Shown here: piece after piece, positions 47,155 through 58,519 of the stretch | How the letters are laid out: each line of letters begins with the position of its first letter | Position numbering within the stretch: the first letter of the stretch is position 1 | Origin: Sthenelais limicola | Taxonomy: Eukaryota; Annelida; Polychaeta; Phyllodocida; Sigalionidae | DNA: 64,000 bases | Assembly: GCA_942159475.1 (NCBI GenBank) | Contig: OW804099.1 | Span: 2,256,486-2,320,485 of the forward strand | Direction: 5' to 3' | Program-made: the position numbers and the translations under genes | Notes under the pieces: generated by a model | What the model saw: the letters and a program-made list of their open reading frames with translations, nothing else | What the model was told of the DNA's origin: nothing | Database searches by the model: none

Positions 47155-47389
47155 GGGTCAGATTTTCAGAAAATGTACAATTCGCCTTCACCAATCCTCT
47201 CAAATAACCCACATTTAAGACAGATATGAGCTTCAAAATGCTGTTTAACACAACAGAACTGATACTTTAAATGAAGGCAATACCAAATATACTCAGATAT
47301 ACCCGGTATTCTTCATTTTTCAGGCTAATTTAGGAGAATTTCCTAAATGTGTAGAGCTGCCAATTGTACATTTTCTGAAAATCTGACAC
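47155..47389. mobile_element. Family A MITE, copy 11
   Basis: Complete copy with exact target duplication ATGT at 47151-47154 and 47390-47393. Confidence 0.9.
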
Positions 47390-48043
47390 ATGTAATTACT
47401 TGTGTCTTACACAAGGTCCATTTCCAAGCATGAGATGTTGTTGCACCCTTTACAAGTGGTTGTAAGCAGCTAATGTACGTGGAGACATAGCTGCACAACT
47501 ACACAAAGGTAATTATATTCCTCCCAATGGAGGGAACAAAGTATGTCTGCCTCCTGCGGTGTGATTATATCATATTATTTGTATAATATACAAATACTAT
47601 GTCAATAAATAAATAAATAAAATAATATATTATATTTTATTTATTCAATTAAGTGACATAGGGACTTCCTTCGTTTTAGTCATGGAATGAGTCTGGATTC
47701 TCTAATATTTATTAAGATAAGATAAAATACTACTTTATTTATCAAACTCACAGAGTACACGATGAAACAGACAATGCAAATAAAACAGACTAAACCGATA
47801 GAACAGGTAGACAGACATCTAGATTAGATCCAGCTCTCCCTCCCGCTACCAAGAGGCTGGGAGAGTTAGTTAGTTATTAATTAGTTTATTAATAATGAAT
47901 TTTATGAAGATGAAATAAGTACTGAGTGTTGTCATGTACATGTAGCCCAGCCAGTGTTGGGTTGTCAGTACAAGTCTACAATTTAGAGCAGGTAGGGTCT
48001 AATATTGGTTATTTTACTTTATTGACAGTTGGTCGTGGCTCCA
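47390..48043. other. Intergenic, retroelement tail possible
   Basis: ATTAAGATAAGATAAAATAC at 47711 on may be the minus-strand tail of a non-LTR element. An AAAT repeat lies at 47603-47625. No gene. Confidence 0.4.
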
Positions 48044-48455
48044 CAGTAGGGACATTTAGCAACCCCGACGCTAACGCTAACGCTAACGTAAATGTATCTT
48101 TTGTGAGGACTACGTCAGCACTAGGTGTGCTATTCTTAGCTTGCTACCTGAGATACGGACGTCAATTACGCTAAGAGGTGTGTCAATACGTTCCCAACGT
48201 ATGTCTATTTCCCGCTAAAATAATGGACAATTATCATTTCATTTTTATGTACAAATGAGCGGGAGATGTTTTTCTTTGTATACAGGTGTAACACACTACT
48301 CACATTCATGAAATTGTATGTTTTTTTGCCCTCTGAAAACACCTCTCCACCACTAAAACTGATAGAATTCTGCCATTACATACGACCCACCCTATCGTGA
48401 GAAACTAGCTTTTACGTTAGCGTTAGCGTTAGCGTAGTGGTTGCTAAATGTCCCT
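48044..48455. mobile_element. Family F MITE with hexamer repeats in its ends
   Basis: Ends CAGTAGGGACATTTAGCAAC and its complement, about 412 bp. Just inside each end lie three CGCTAA units in opposite orientation. A related single end occurs at 34607 (TAGGGAGATTTAGCAAC). Confidence 0.85.
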
Positions 48456-48798
48456 ACTATGTACACTAAAACCCCCTCAGCCTGTCAGCTTTTAAACACG
48501 CAGACCATTGACAGATTAGGCAACTTTATATCTGCACACTTGCTGGTGTCAGGAGATGTATTTTATAGATTGTATAATTAGAACAGGAACATAATAAAAC
48601 AAGGCGATGTTGTCTGCTGAATAAACAAATCTTAATCTTAATCTTTAATCATGAAACAATAATATATTTAACGTTTAAACCCTGCGATATGATACAAGTA
48701 TGAACACTGAGCCCCTCTGTAAGGCGAGCCCTGCCATATGAAAACTTGATGAGGAAACTGACCTCAGAACTCCGACGCCTCTATGCATCACGCCTGTT

Positions 48799-48940
48799 GA
48801 TTGGCTACTTGAGTCACGGCCCCTGATTGGCCAACTCTAGAGGACAAGGTCTACTTGTCATCGGCCGCCTGCATGACCTTACGAAGGTCCTGATTGGCTG
48901 AGAGGGCCTTAGCTCGTTTATAAAGTAGTCAGTGATTGGC
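48799..48940 (+). promoter_or_regulatory. Cluster of inverted CCAAT boxes with TATA
   Basis: GATTGG occurs at 48799, 48825, 48892 and 48934, the classic inverted CCAAT (NF-Y) text, with TTTATAAAG at 48917-48925. The arrangement resembles a TATA promoter driven by NF-Y, but no coding sequence was found downstream. Confidence 0.35.
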
Positions 48941-49084
48941 TGCATAAACGCTCCGTCACGTTTGTTGTCAAAACCCCATAGACATGAGTTTTACGACCTA
49001 TTTATATTATTAACTTTCCGTTATTTGATGTTTTATTATTTAATTGGCCATTGAGACATTAAACCATGGTTTGTGCCCTTGGAG

Positions 49085-49627
49085 CAAAGATCTCTCTCCT
49101 CTCTCCTCTGTCTCACCTCTTTCTCTCCTCTCTCTTCTCTCTCTTCTCTCTCTTTTCTCTCTCTCTCCTCTCTCCTCTTTCTCTCCTCTTTCTCTCCTCT
49201 CTCTTCTCTCTCTTCTCTCTCTTCTCTCTCTTCTCTCTCTTTTCTCTCTCTCTACTCTCTCCCCTCTCCCCTCTCTCTTTTCTCTCTCTCTTCTCTCTCC
49301 TCTCTCTCCTCTCTCCTCTCTCCTCTTTCTCTCCTCTTTCTCTCCTCTCTCTTCTCTCTCTTCTCTCTCTTCTCTCTCTTTTCTCTCTCTTTTCTCTCTC
49401 TCTACTCTCTCCTCTCTCCCCTCTTTCTTTTCTCTCTCTCTTCTCTCTCCTCTCTCCCCTCTCCTCTCTCCTCTCTTCTCTCTCCTCTCCTCTCTCCTCT
49501 CTACTCTCTTCTCTTTCCTCTCTCCTCTCTCATTTCTCCTCTCTCCTCTCTCCTCTCTCTTCTCTCTCTCCTCTCTCTCTCCTCTCTCTCTCCTCTCTCT
49601 CTCCCTCTCTCCTCTCTCTCCTCTCTT
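49085..49627 (+). repeat. CT-rich tract
   Basis: About 540 bases of CTCTCTCCTCT units; internal segments repeat with a period of about 170 bp. Confidence 0.95.
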
Positions 49628-50040
49628 CAATGACACGCATTGAAAACCTTCAGGATTTATCATAAATCAGTGACCAATATTCATTTTTCTTCAAATGGAG
49701 AGAAATCTTCTCTTCCTCCCCAAACTCTGCTTGTCCCCTGCCCTCTACCCTAGCCCCCCGCCTGCATTACCTCCACTCACCCCAACTACACTCACCCTTT
49801 CCCCCCTCGCCCTCCCCCCGCTCAGAATGCCAGTATTATATATTTAACCTCCACTCTCCCTTTCTTCTGCTGCCCCCTCCCCCCACACCTTGCCACCCTA
49901 CCCTGCAGAATACCGCACAGAATACCAGTATTAACCCCCATATCCCCCCCCCCCCCTTAGCCCCCCCCCCCAGAATACCGCACAGAATGCCAGTATTAAC
50001 TTTGTAGGAAAGTGACCACGACAAGGGCGACACCCTGTGG
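49628..50040. other. C-rich intergenic sequence
   Basis: Contains a short duplication of CAGAATACCGCACAGAAT at about 49905 and 49971 with C runs. No gene. Confidence 0.45.
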
Positions 50041-50065
50041 CGTCATTGGTCAATTGATTGATCTC

Positions 50066-50260
50066 GCACATGCGCACTGACAACCGGAAGTGGACGGGGA
50101 CGCTGGCAGGATTTCCTTCCGCCCTGACCTCCTGTTCTTTGTGCGCGCGCACAACTACAGGAGATGAATGCCTTGTAGGATGATGAAAGTCGGGGACCAG
50201 TGGCTCCTCCTGGTGCCCTTCTCTCTTTTCCTTTTTTCACATTTACAAATGGTGGCGAGG
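50066..50260 (+). promoter_or_regulatory. TATA-less promoter motifs with candidate signal-peptide exon
   Basis: NRF1-like ACATGCGCAC (50069), ETS-like ACCGGAAGTG (50083), ETS-like ATTTCCTTCCG (50111) and a palindromic GTGCGCGCGCAC (50141) lie within 90 bp. Frame from ATG 50180 begins MMKV and then a hydrophobic LLLVPFSLFLFSHL, like a signal peptide, before low-complexity Gly codons. A five-codon upstream ORF starts at 50164. No spliced partner exon was identified. Confidence 0.3.
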
Positions 50261-50631
50261 ACGACACGGGGGCGGGCGGGGGGGGGGGGGGGGTCGCTTC
50301 TGTGCCTCTTTAAAGCATTGAATTCACATTTCTGGGAACTTATTCTCCAATACAATGTTGTAATTGATAAAGGTACTTTAGTCAATCTTGCCAATACAAC
50401 CCATTGGCAAAGGTTTCATCTATAATCGTCACCTGTTGTCGCATGTGTGGACTAGGACACACACTGTGACACATTATAATATACAATTCTGAGGGACTCT
50501 GTACTAATTATTCCAGTAAGTTCAGTCACTGGCTTGGTCCTGGGTAAGATCATAAAGTGCCTTTCTGTCTCTTTTCTCTGTCTCTCTCTCCCGTCTTCTC
50601 TATCTCTATTTCCTGGGTATGATCATAAACT
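50261..50631. other. Intergenic, G-run only
   Basis: A run of about 16 G lies at 50279-50294. Nothing else is recognised. Confidence 0.4.
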
Positions 50632-50639
50632 GCCTCCCT

Positions 50640-50888
50640 CTCAGCTCTCCCGCCCTTGATATAACCATATTAAATGTGTTGATAAGGGCGTAAAGCAACC
50701 AATCTCACTCACTCACTCCCTCTCAGCTCCCCCGCCCTTGATATAACTATATTAAATGTGTTGATAAGGGCGTAAAGCAACCATTCTCAATCACTCACTC
50801 CCTCTCAGCTCCCCCGCCCTTGATATAACCATATTAAATGTGTTGATAAGGGCGTAAAGCAACCAATCTCACTCACTCACTCAGTCAC
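50640..50888 (+). repeat. 82-bp tandem repeat, three copies
   Basis: CGCCCTTGATATAAC recurs at 50651, 50733 and 50815. Confidence 0.95.
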
Positions 50889-51177
50889 TGGCTTGAAACT
50901 CCTTGGGCTCTATAAACAATTAAGGCAGAGATTTGAGGGATCAACAACCTTTATTTACCCTCGGGATTATGCACCAAACAGTGCACCAGCAACCCTCAAT
51001 GCGCACCAGCAACCCTCAATGCACCAAACAGTGCACCAGCAACCCTCAGTGTTGGTCATTAATCTCATTGTTTGAATTATATTGGCAGAAATGTGAATAA
51101 TGTAAAATGACATGTTCTTGGTTATATTCTATTACTGCATGTGTCTGTCGTGCTGTTGCTCAGACTTATAGTTATAT

Positions 51178-51408
51178 GGGTCAGATTTTCAGAAAATGTA
51201 CAATTGGCAGCTGTACATATTTAATTCTGCTAAATTAGACTGCAATGTGGTCAATACTAGGTAAATTCGCGGATATTTGGCATTGTATTGATTCTAGCTA
51301 TCTGTTTGGTTAGGTTGAACTGTGTTTTGAACTTTATTTTCGTCTGAAATCTGGGTTATTTGAGAAGATTGGCGAAGTTGAATTGTACATTTTCTGAAAA
51401 TCTGACCC
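51178..51408. mobile_element. Family A MITE, copy 12
   Basis: Complete copy with exact target duplication ATAT at 51174-51177 and 51409-51412. Confidence 0.9.
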
Positions 51409-52057
51409 ATATGAAGCTCTCAATTCACGGTTGACATAGGCCTTGAGATCACCAGACAAATTACGTCCCGAAATATCTCCAAATCTGAAAGTCTGAAAGA
51501 TACTTTTATTTCTACAAAGGTATTCGCTAACTATGACATCCATTCTCACCGACCCCAGGAATCTCCGCCATTTTTACACCTCTCACTTTTTACCCGCAAA
51601 CAAAAATGGTGACATTTTGAATGACACGTGACAGATTGAGTGGACAAGCAGACGACAAATAAAAAACGCGGGAAATTGTGTTTGCGTAACCTGGCAACGG
51701 GCGGCGGCCATTGTTTGACGCATGCGTGACTGAACACTTTACTCGTCGTCGCTTATTGGTGGAGAGACATCACATGACATGTGACATTGTTTCCGGTCGT
51801 GGATTGTCAGTTTCATGACTTGAAGTTGTGGCGTTTGGAGGAAATACTGGCAAGAGTAAACGTAAAGCATCACGCCATTTGTTATTGTTCTAGAGCAGCA
51901 TTCATTATGTACTTATTGAATGGTGGTGGAGTGGGAGGAGGGAGGAAGAGGGAAGACTCAGCTTTAACTACCTCTCACTTGTCTATAGATCTAACACGCA
52001 AAGTGAGGCCAATTAGGCAGAAGGACATAACTCAAGGTCATTGATGTTTATGTCACA
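51409..52057. other. Intergenic with promoter-like motifs
   Basis: GTAACCTGGCAAC (51686-51698) fits the RFX X-box, followed by GGCGGCCATT (YY1-like) and GCATGCGTGA (NRF1-like). An 87-codon frame at 51781-52044 is not recognised. Confidence 0.35.
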
Positions 52058-52494
52058 GATGTGATGTGTCACAGGAAAATGAGTCACGAGTCGCAGAAAA
52101 ATGAATTTGAGATACCATCGTATTTGAAAAGATGAGATCAAGCGGGTTCCAATCATGGTTAAGATTAAGGACATCTAAGAAGTAATTCTATATTTGATGT
52201 TCGACATATTTATCTTTGCAACAAAGTTACCAAAGTTTGCAATATTTCTGGGTGGGCAACTGCCATGCAGTAAAGTAACCAAATATATTCCATAGGATGA
52301 CCTTCAAAATCTAAGAATATATTTAATTTAATGTTCCGAAATTGGTATATAGATGTATATGAATCAAAGTGCTACCCCCCCCCCCCCCCCCCCCCGAATT
52401 AGATCATTCTAATCAAGAAATCTTGTGAATAAGTCAATTTGAAAAATATCAATTTCGTGACTTGTGAGTCATTTTTTTGTAACTCATCACATAT
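52058..52494. mobile_element. Family B MITE, copy 9
   Basis: Complete copy with both ends; a run of about 20 C at 52376-52395 has expanded inside it. Confidence 0.85.
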
Positions 52495-52736
52495 ATTGTT
52501 TATACAGCACTGACTACAGTCTAGTCACAACGAGTCAAGTATAAAACATACATTTATCTTATCTTATGTGTTTTCAACACAAGGTGTTATTCAGTCGGCA
52601 GCTCTATGCAACGAAGGGAATCTGACTAATTATTTCTCCGAAATATTGGCATCAATTTGCTTCAACGTATTTTCCTGCACCTGTCACTTGTAGTACATTA
52701 CACAGCCAATTTCATATCAACGAATAATGTAGAGAC

Positions 52737-52905
52737 ATATGAGATGTGTTTCAGGAAAATGAGTCACAAGTCGATCAATGTCGTTTATTCACAAGATCTT
52801 TTTCCAGGAATGTTCCATTTTTTAGAACATGTACCCTTTGAAGTCGTATGAAGCATTTACTAAATTTCAAGACTGTGCATTAAATATATTTTTATATTCT
52901 ACCAA
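52737..52905. mobile_element. Family B MITE, copy 10, truncated
   Basis: One end (ATATGAGATGTGTTTCAG) joined to an inner block; the other end is absent. Confidence 0.65.
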
Positions 52906-53574
52906 GTCTGGGATCATTCCTCCCAACAACTGAGGCTCAACGTACAGTTCAACCGAACATAATTTATGAATCAACGAAGAACCAAACATACTCAAATATA
53001 AAATGTCATTAAGACTTGTGTATTGCGGCAGCACGTACCGACCTTATACTCATATTCAGCTGATCCTGTAATGGGGAGAAACCTCGGTAAAATGTCAACA
53101 TTTACTTTCTTTTCTGATTAGACAGAATGTGAAGAATATCAAATGTTACAGACGCTGATTGTTCCCTCAAGGAGAGTTCATAAAGTCAGTGATGAGAGGA
53201 AGGAGACACATCTATTACACACACATTCTCTACATTCTAAATGTTCCGTAGAATATATTCTAGTTACTTGATATTATGACCTTTTGCCCTGACGGTAGCT
53301 AATGGAACTATAGCCTCGTGTTAGTGCTTTCAATTCTCTACTAGAGTATTTACCCATAATGCCCTGCATATGACCTCTGACCTTTGCCACACATGCGCAC
53401 TGTGTGCCGCAATGTTACACGGAGGAGGCGGAGGAGGAGGCGGAGGTGGAGGAGGTGTGGAAATAGGTCACCAACATCAGCAACTACTGTTTTATATCCT
53501 GTTTCACAAACTGTAAAATATTATATGGGAGGAGGTAATGGTGGGGGGGCCGTTATATATGGACGGCACAGTGA
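52906..53574. other. Intergenic, nothing recognised
   Basis: A short stretch near 52931-53010 is reminiscent of family A interior. A GGAGGAGGCGG repeat lies at 53421-53456. No gene. Confidence 0.4.
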
Positions 53575-54120
53575 GAGCGGAGAACAGAGAACGAAGAAGA
53601 GGGAGGATAAAGAAGAGAGAAAAGAGGAGAGAGAGGGGGAGAGTGAACAAAAGAGTGCAGAGACAAGAAAAGGGAGAGAGGGAGAAAGAGAAGGTGGAGA
53701 GAAAGAGGAGATAGAGGAGAGAGGAGAGAGAGGAGAGGGAGGGAGAGAGAGAGGAGAGAGAGGAGAGAGAGGAGAGAGGAGAGGGAGGGAGAGAGAGAGG
53801 AGAGAGAGAGAGGAGAGGGGGGAGAGAGGAGAGAGGAGAGAGAGGAGAGGGAGGGAGAGAGAGAGGAGAGAGAGGAGAGAAAGGAGAGAGGAGAGGGAGG
53901 AGAGAGAGGAGAGAGGGAGANNNNNNNNNNNNNNNNNNNNNNNNNNNNNNNNNNNNNNNNNNNNNNNNNNNNNNNNNNNNNNNNNNNNNNNNNNNNNNNN
54001 NNNNNNNNNNNNNNNNNNNNNNNNNNNNNNNNNNNNNNNNNNNNNNNNNNNNNNNNNNNNNNNNNNNNNNNNNNNNNNNNNNNNNNNNNNNNNNNNNNNN
54101 NNNNNNNNNNNNNNNNNNNN
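53575..54120 (+). repeat. GA-rich tract ending in an assembly gap
   Basis: Purine-rich GAGAGGAGAG units run to 53920; 53921-54120 is exactly 200 N. Confidence 0.95.
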
Positions 54121-55735
54121 TCAAGGATAATATATTGTATATGTTAACTCATTCTATATAATTTCATTTTGCCAATCCTATCAAATCAATTCACATTTGA
54201 GATAATATATTTTCAAAATTACTTGTACAAACACCAAAGATACAAATTCACCAAAGATACAATTTATTACTTTAACATGTGCTTCAAAGCTTGTACCGCT
54301 TTGTTATAACTAGTCCCTGCTTTGAGTACAGCACAAGCATCTCCATAGAACAAATTGAAAAAATATTTGCCTAAATAATTTAAGTAAATTGGCTTAAATA
54401 ATTTCAACATGAGTATCAACTTCCTCACTACAGTGAACATATGATCCATGTATGCATGTTTTTCCCTACCTTTATGATATATAATTGACATTCTAATAAT
54501 CAATTGAGTGGAAAGAACATACACGAGGCCATATATCGATTTTATGAGGATTGCTGGCTGTTATTGGTATAGTCAATAGGTAAATGATGGGCTATTCTTG
54601 CCTGGGCTTGTTATCCCAAAGGTGTTGTTGTATGCTTTGCATTTGGAAAGGCAATAAATTCAAAGCTAAAGTAAATATACAATTGTGTTTGTATATATTT
54701 TTTTGAAAATGTTTTATTTCCTCACGATTTCATGATTGTGATAAGTTTCATGTAGAGAAGAGTGGAAACTTACCCCACCAACACACACACCTATTAGCAC
54801 AAGAAAAAAGCGTTGTCAAGGATGTAGACTTCCAATGCACGTAACTAATGTTATATACATTTATAATGTTATGTTTCTGTGTCTTGTGGATCAGGACAGC
54901 ATTGGACATAGCCCAAAGCCCATGTCAGGGTTAGGTCTTCAATCATTTCTGGGGCCAATCCCTCTTCTGCTATAGGAACAGCTTGTTGTTTGTCAGTTTG
55001 TAATTCTACACTAACTTACAATTTCCATTGCCTGCATCTTCTTTTATGCGTTAGTTATGTATTCAAGTATCGTTCTATATATAATCAACTGATAAGTTGG
55101 AAATATTGATTGATTGTGTCTTAACATTACTATTATGAATGTGTTTGAACAAAAACACCAGTACTGATTACATTAATTTATAGCATTACAATTTGCTATA
55201 TAGTGGCAGTCCTGAAACGGTATTCAGATATATGCAGTTTGTATCAATGTTTGGTTATAACCGATTTGCTATTTATATTCACTTAATTTAAGTAAAATTA
55301 ACAGTTTCAGAGACAGTATTATTTGGCCAATAATTCTATGCCTCTATTGTAGGGTTCCTAAACATGTCTATTTCATGACGTGTAGTGGCAGTTGTTGATA
55401 TCAATGAATACATTTTTTTTTTAACAAATTTTATTGGATCCATTTTCATACAATGATAATTCCATGGTAGTCCAGAAAACATATAATGTTATCTCATAAT
55501 AAATAAAATATTTTAATTATCTAAGTTGAGTCATTAATACATTAAGGGTTTCAAAATACCTTGTTGTTATAGGTTACAAGTTTCATTTGGTGAATACATC
55601 GGGTACCTCTACTGAGGAAAATACATACCTACAATAAACACATAGATTTTTGTTGTTGTTTTTTCTCCTCAAAATTATAACATAGTCCGCCACATGACAG
55701 ATAAAAGACACGTCGCATGCAAGATATTATATACA
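54121..55735. other. Intergenic, nothing recognised
   Basis: AT-rich; short frames only. An 85-codon minus-strand frame at 54267-54524 has no recognisable domain. Confidence 0.45.
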
Positions 55736-57334
55736 TTTGATTTGATTTGCTCAAGCAAATGATAGAGACATGTTTTAGAATTAACCATACCAATCATCAG
55801 TCGATTTAAGATGATTTTTTATGTTATCCCAGGATTTCAAACGAATAATAGACGGAAGACTATTCCATAAGGTTGGTCCAATATAGTGAGGGGATCGCAC
55901 TACTTTCTCTAGTTTTGGTACCATGACCTTCATCACCGGTCCTTCGTTTAATCTAGTAATCACTGGTATATCACTTAGGTTTTTCTTATCCAGTCGTTTT
56001 CTATACATTATTTGCATAAGTGCAATCTTTGAACGTTTTTCTAGAGAATCGATCCGACATTCGTTACACAATTCAATTTTATCCCTAGGGTCATTGAAAT
56101 ATACAGTTTTTACTGCATTATATATGATTCGCTGAAGCTTTGTTCTAATGTCAACGCTAGCCATAGATGCGAAAAGATTACCGTACTCTAGTAAGGACAA
56201 GATATGGCTTTTTACTATTATCTTTGCCATTTTTACAGTGAGATACTTTCTTATACGCTGAAACTGTAGTAGCTTATACATGGCTGATGATTTAATTTTT
56301 ATCAAATGACCTTTCATGGTTAATTTATCGTCGATCTTGAAACCGAGATAGTTCACTACTCTTGTTTTTACAACCTCCTGGCCTTTTAGATATATTTTTG
56401 CCAGGTTATCAAATTTTACCTTTTTCAATCTATTAGTCGTTCCCAATAGTTGTATCTGGCATTTTTTTACATTTAGATTAAGCATGTTATCCAACATCCA
56501 CTTGTTAATTGAGTTCATAACCAGCTGGGTGTGGATCATACATTTGTTTAGATCTGGGCCAGTTATACTGACCGCAGTATCATCTGCGTAAAGAGTCAGA
56601 TTTACATTCATATCAGGGGCGGCGATTAGATTTTTTATACAAGAGGATAGGTCGTTGATATATATTAGAAATACTATCAGGCCGATATGACTACCTTGGG
56701 GTACGCCTCTGTTAATAACAATGCGGTCAGACACATAATTATTTATAGTTGTTCTTTGGGCCCTGTTATGGAGATAGTTCATGATGATTTTGATCAAGGA
56801 GGGATTTAACTTATAATAGACCATTTTGTCATATAGAATTTTGTGGTCGATACAGTTAAAGGCTTTCGATATGTCGTAGAAGGATGCTACTGTGAGCTGT
56901 CCATTATTAATACCATGTATTATGGGTGACAGAAAATCAAAAAAGCTTAGATTAGTTGAGTGGTTAGCTCTAAAACCTCCTTGAGAGGGACAAAATAGTT
57001 CATTCGTCTCCATATGATCGACTAAGGCAGTACATATGATTTTTTCGAGTATCTTAGATAGGGTCGGAACTATGGCGATAGGTCTCAAGTTATTAAAGTA
57101 TCTCAGGTTTCCCTCTTTGGGGATAGGTGTAATTGTGTACTCTTTCCACTCCCCTGGCATAACATCTGTGGCCATACAACGCTTCATCAATAGAGTGACA
57201 TGGGGTGTGAGCTGTTGTAGGAATAATTTTAGTATCTTAGTGTTTGAATGATGTGTCATTCCTGCCTGGGGCTTGCTTTTATGAAGTTTGACGTGAATTG
57301 ATACTTTATAATATCTTTTCCTGAACTGAACCAA
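55736..57334 (-). mobile_element. 5'-truncated non-LTR retrotransposon
   Basis: The reverse transcriptase ORF is followed by only about 45 bp of 3' UTR and then three CAAAT-type units (minus-strand GCAAATCAAATCAAATG). A simple-repeat tail without poly(A) is typical of several non-LTR clades. No endonuclease domain is found upstream, so the copy lacks its 5' part. Confidence 0.85.
55781..57334 (-). CDS. Non-LTR retrotransposon reverse transcriptase, partial
   Basis: Open frame of 517 codons on the minus strand. The frame opens with TTG rather than ATG; the first ATG is residue 26. RT landmarks are in order: TPIPKEGN (about 68-76), LRPIAIVPTLSKILEK (about 83-98), SQGGFRANHST (about 117-127), motif A FYDISKAFN with D154, RGVPQGSHIGL (about 209-219), and the catalytic YADD at 249-252. 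The C-terminal part (from about 385) has the LLEYGNLF segment and a terminal WNSLP block usual in Jockey/CR1-like elements. The motif A position after KAF is N instead of the usual D, but the metal-binding aspartates D154, D251 and D252 are present. The protein would copy element RNA into DNA at the target site. The missing endonuclease means this copy is not autonomous. Confidence 0.9.
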   Translation of the reverse strand: MVQFRKRYYKVSIHVKLHKSKPQAGMTHHSNTKILKLFLQQLTPHVTLLMKRCMATDVMPGEWKEYTITPIPKEGNLRYFNNLRPIAIVPTLSKILEKIICTALVDHMETNELFCPSQGGFRANHSTNLSFFDFLSPIIHGINNGQLTVASFYDISKAFNCIDHKILYDKMVYYKLNPSLIKIIMNYLHNRAQRTTINNYVSDRIVINRGVPQGSHIGLIVFLIYINDLSSCIKNLIAAPDMNVNLTLYADDTAVSITGPDLNKCMIHTQLVMNSINKWMLDNMLNLNVKKCQIQLLGTTNRLKKVKFDNLAKIYLKGQEVVKTRVVNYLGFKIDDKLTMKGHLIKIKSSAMYKLLQFQRIRKYLTVKMAKIIVKSHILSLLEYGNLFASMASVDIRTKLQRIIYNAVKTVYFNDPRDKIELCNECRIDSLEKRSKIALMQIMYRKRLDKKNLSDIPVITRLNEGPVMKVMVPKLEKVVRSPHYIGPTLWNSLPSIIRLKSWDNIKNHLKSTDDWYG

Positions 57335-58519
57335 GGAGAGAAGTTTCCTCCACGGCTACAGAGAATGAGTGAAAGCAGAATATAAAATAATTGATGCTTG
57401 TTTATGTATGCCCTTTGTTTGGAAATTTAAAGCCATTGTTTCTGAATCTATGGTCTATTGATAGCAACAGTTTCTGACCAAAACAATAGGACGACGTGCA
57501 TTGTTCATTGTTATTTTATTATGGCGAATAAACCATTGTTTCACATGGTCCAAGCCTACAATTTGATCTCTGCACTCTGCCCACATGTCTCCTATCTATC
57601 TATATAGAGGGATAAGGACTACACTAATAAGATTATAATATCCTTCCTTCACTCGTATGTAGCATATTCTAATTATGTGGCGCCATCTAGTGAGATCTCT
57701 AGACACGACCTCTAGGTCTCAGACCACAGATTTCCACTTCACTATTAAAACAGTGTCCAGGCAGCATCTACATTTGATGAACAGAAATATATGCTACTAT
57801 CTCTCTAGCATATTAACAGACAATGTAATCTTTAGTATCTTTCTTAGGCTTTACATACCTTTGGAGATGCTCCACATATTAATCTATGCTAATCTATTTG
57901 GAGGATTATGTCCTACAGAAAGCCACATGAAGATAGCTTTAATTTCCTACTGTTTATTAACCTATGTATATTATGTGTAAATTATCAGTAAGTAAATATC
58001 ATCTATGACCAAATGCATGTTGAATCATTTATTTTGGATCCTTACTTTAGGTTCCTGTATCATGGCTACATTTCAATTATAAAATTGTTTACTGCTGATG
58101 TTATTACAATGGTGGATCACCTCTGACATAAACAATGATGCCAGCTCTTCCATTTTGTTGATTGGTACTCTACTGTACAAAATTCAGGCCACATGAGATT
58201 GAGAGACATATCACTTTCTCATGTGTTGATCGGTATTCCTGCGCCAGGCATCACATTGGTGCTACATACAGGAACAAGCTTGGAAAAGTAAAAAGATTAA
58301 TAAGTAGTTCTCCATTCTAAAACATTAGATAACAGGGTTGTGGCATGATATCATGTGTACATCTGTCTACTCTACACTATCAGCCTTGATAAAGTTTGTT
58401 CAAGCCAATACACCAGCTGGCTTAGTATGGTGTGTGTGCCTAGGGGATATATTCTCATGATACTCTGCTGAAATGTTGATCATTGATATAGGGATCTTCA
58501 TAGTCATGAATTTCCTTAC
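57335..58519. other. Intergenic, nothing recognised
   Basis: Sequence left of the retroelement break and on to the next MITE. No sign of the missing endonuclease reading frame and no gene. Confidence 0.45.
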
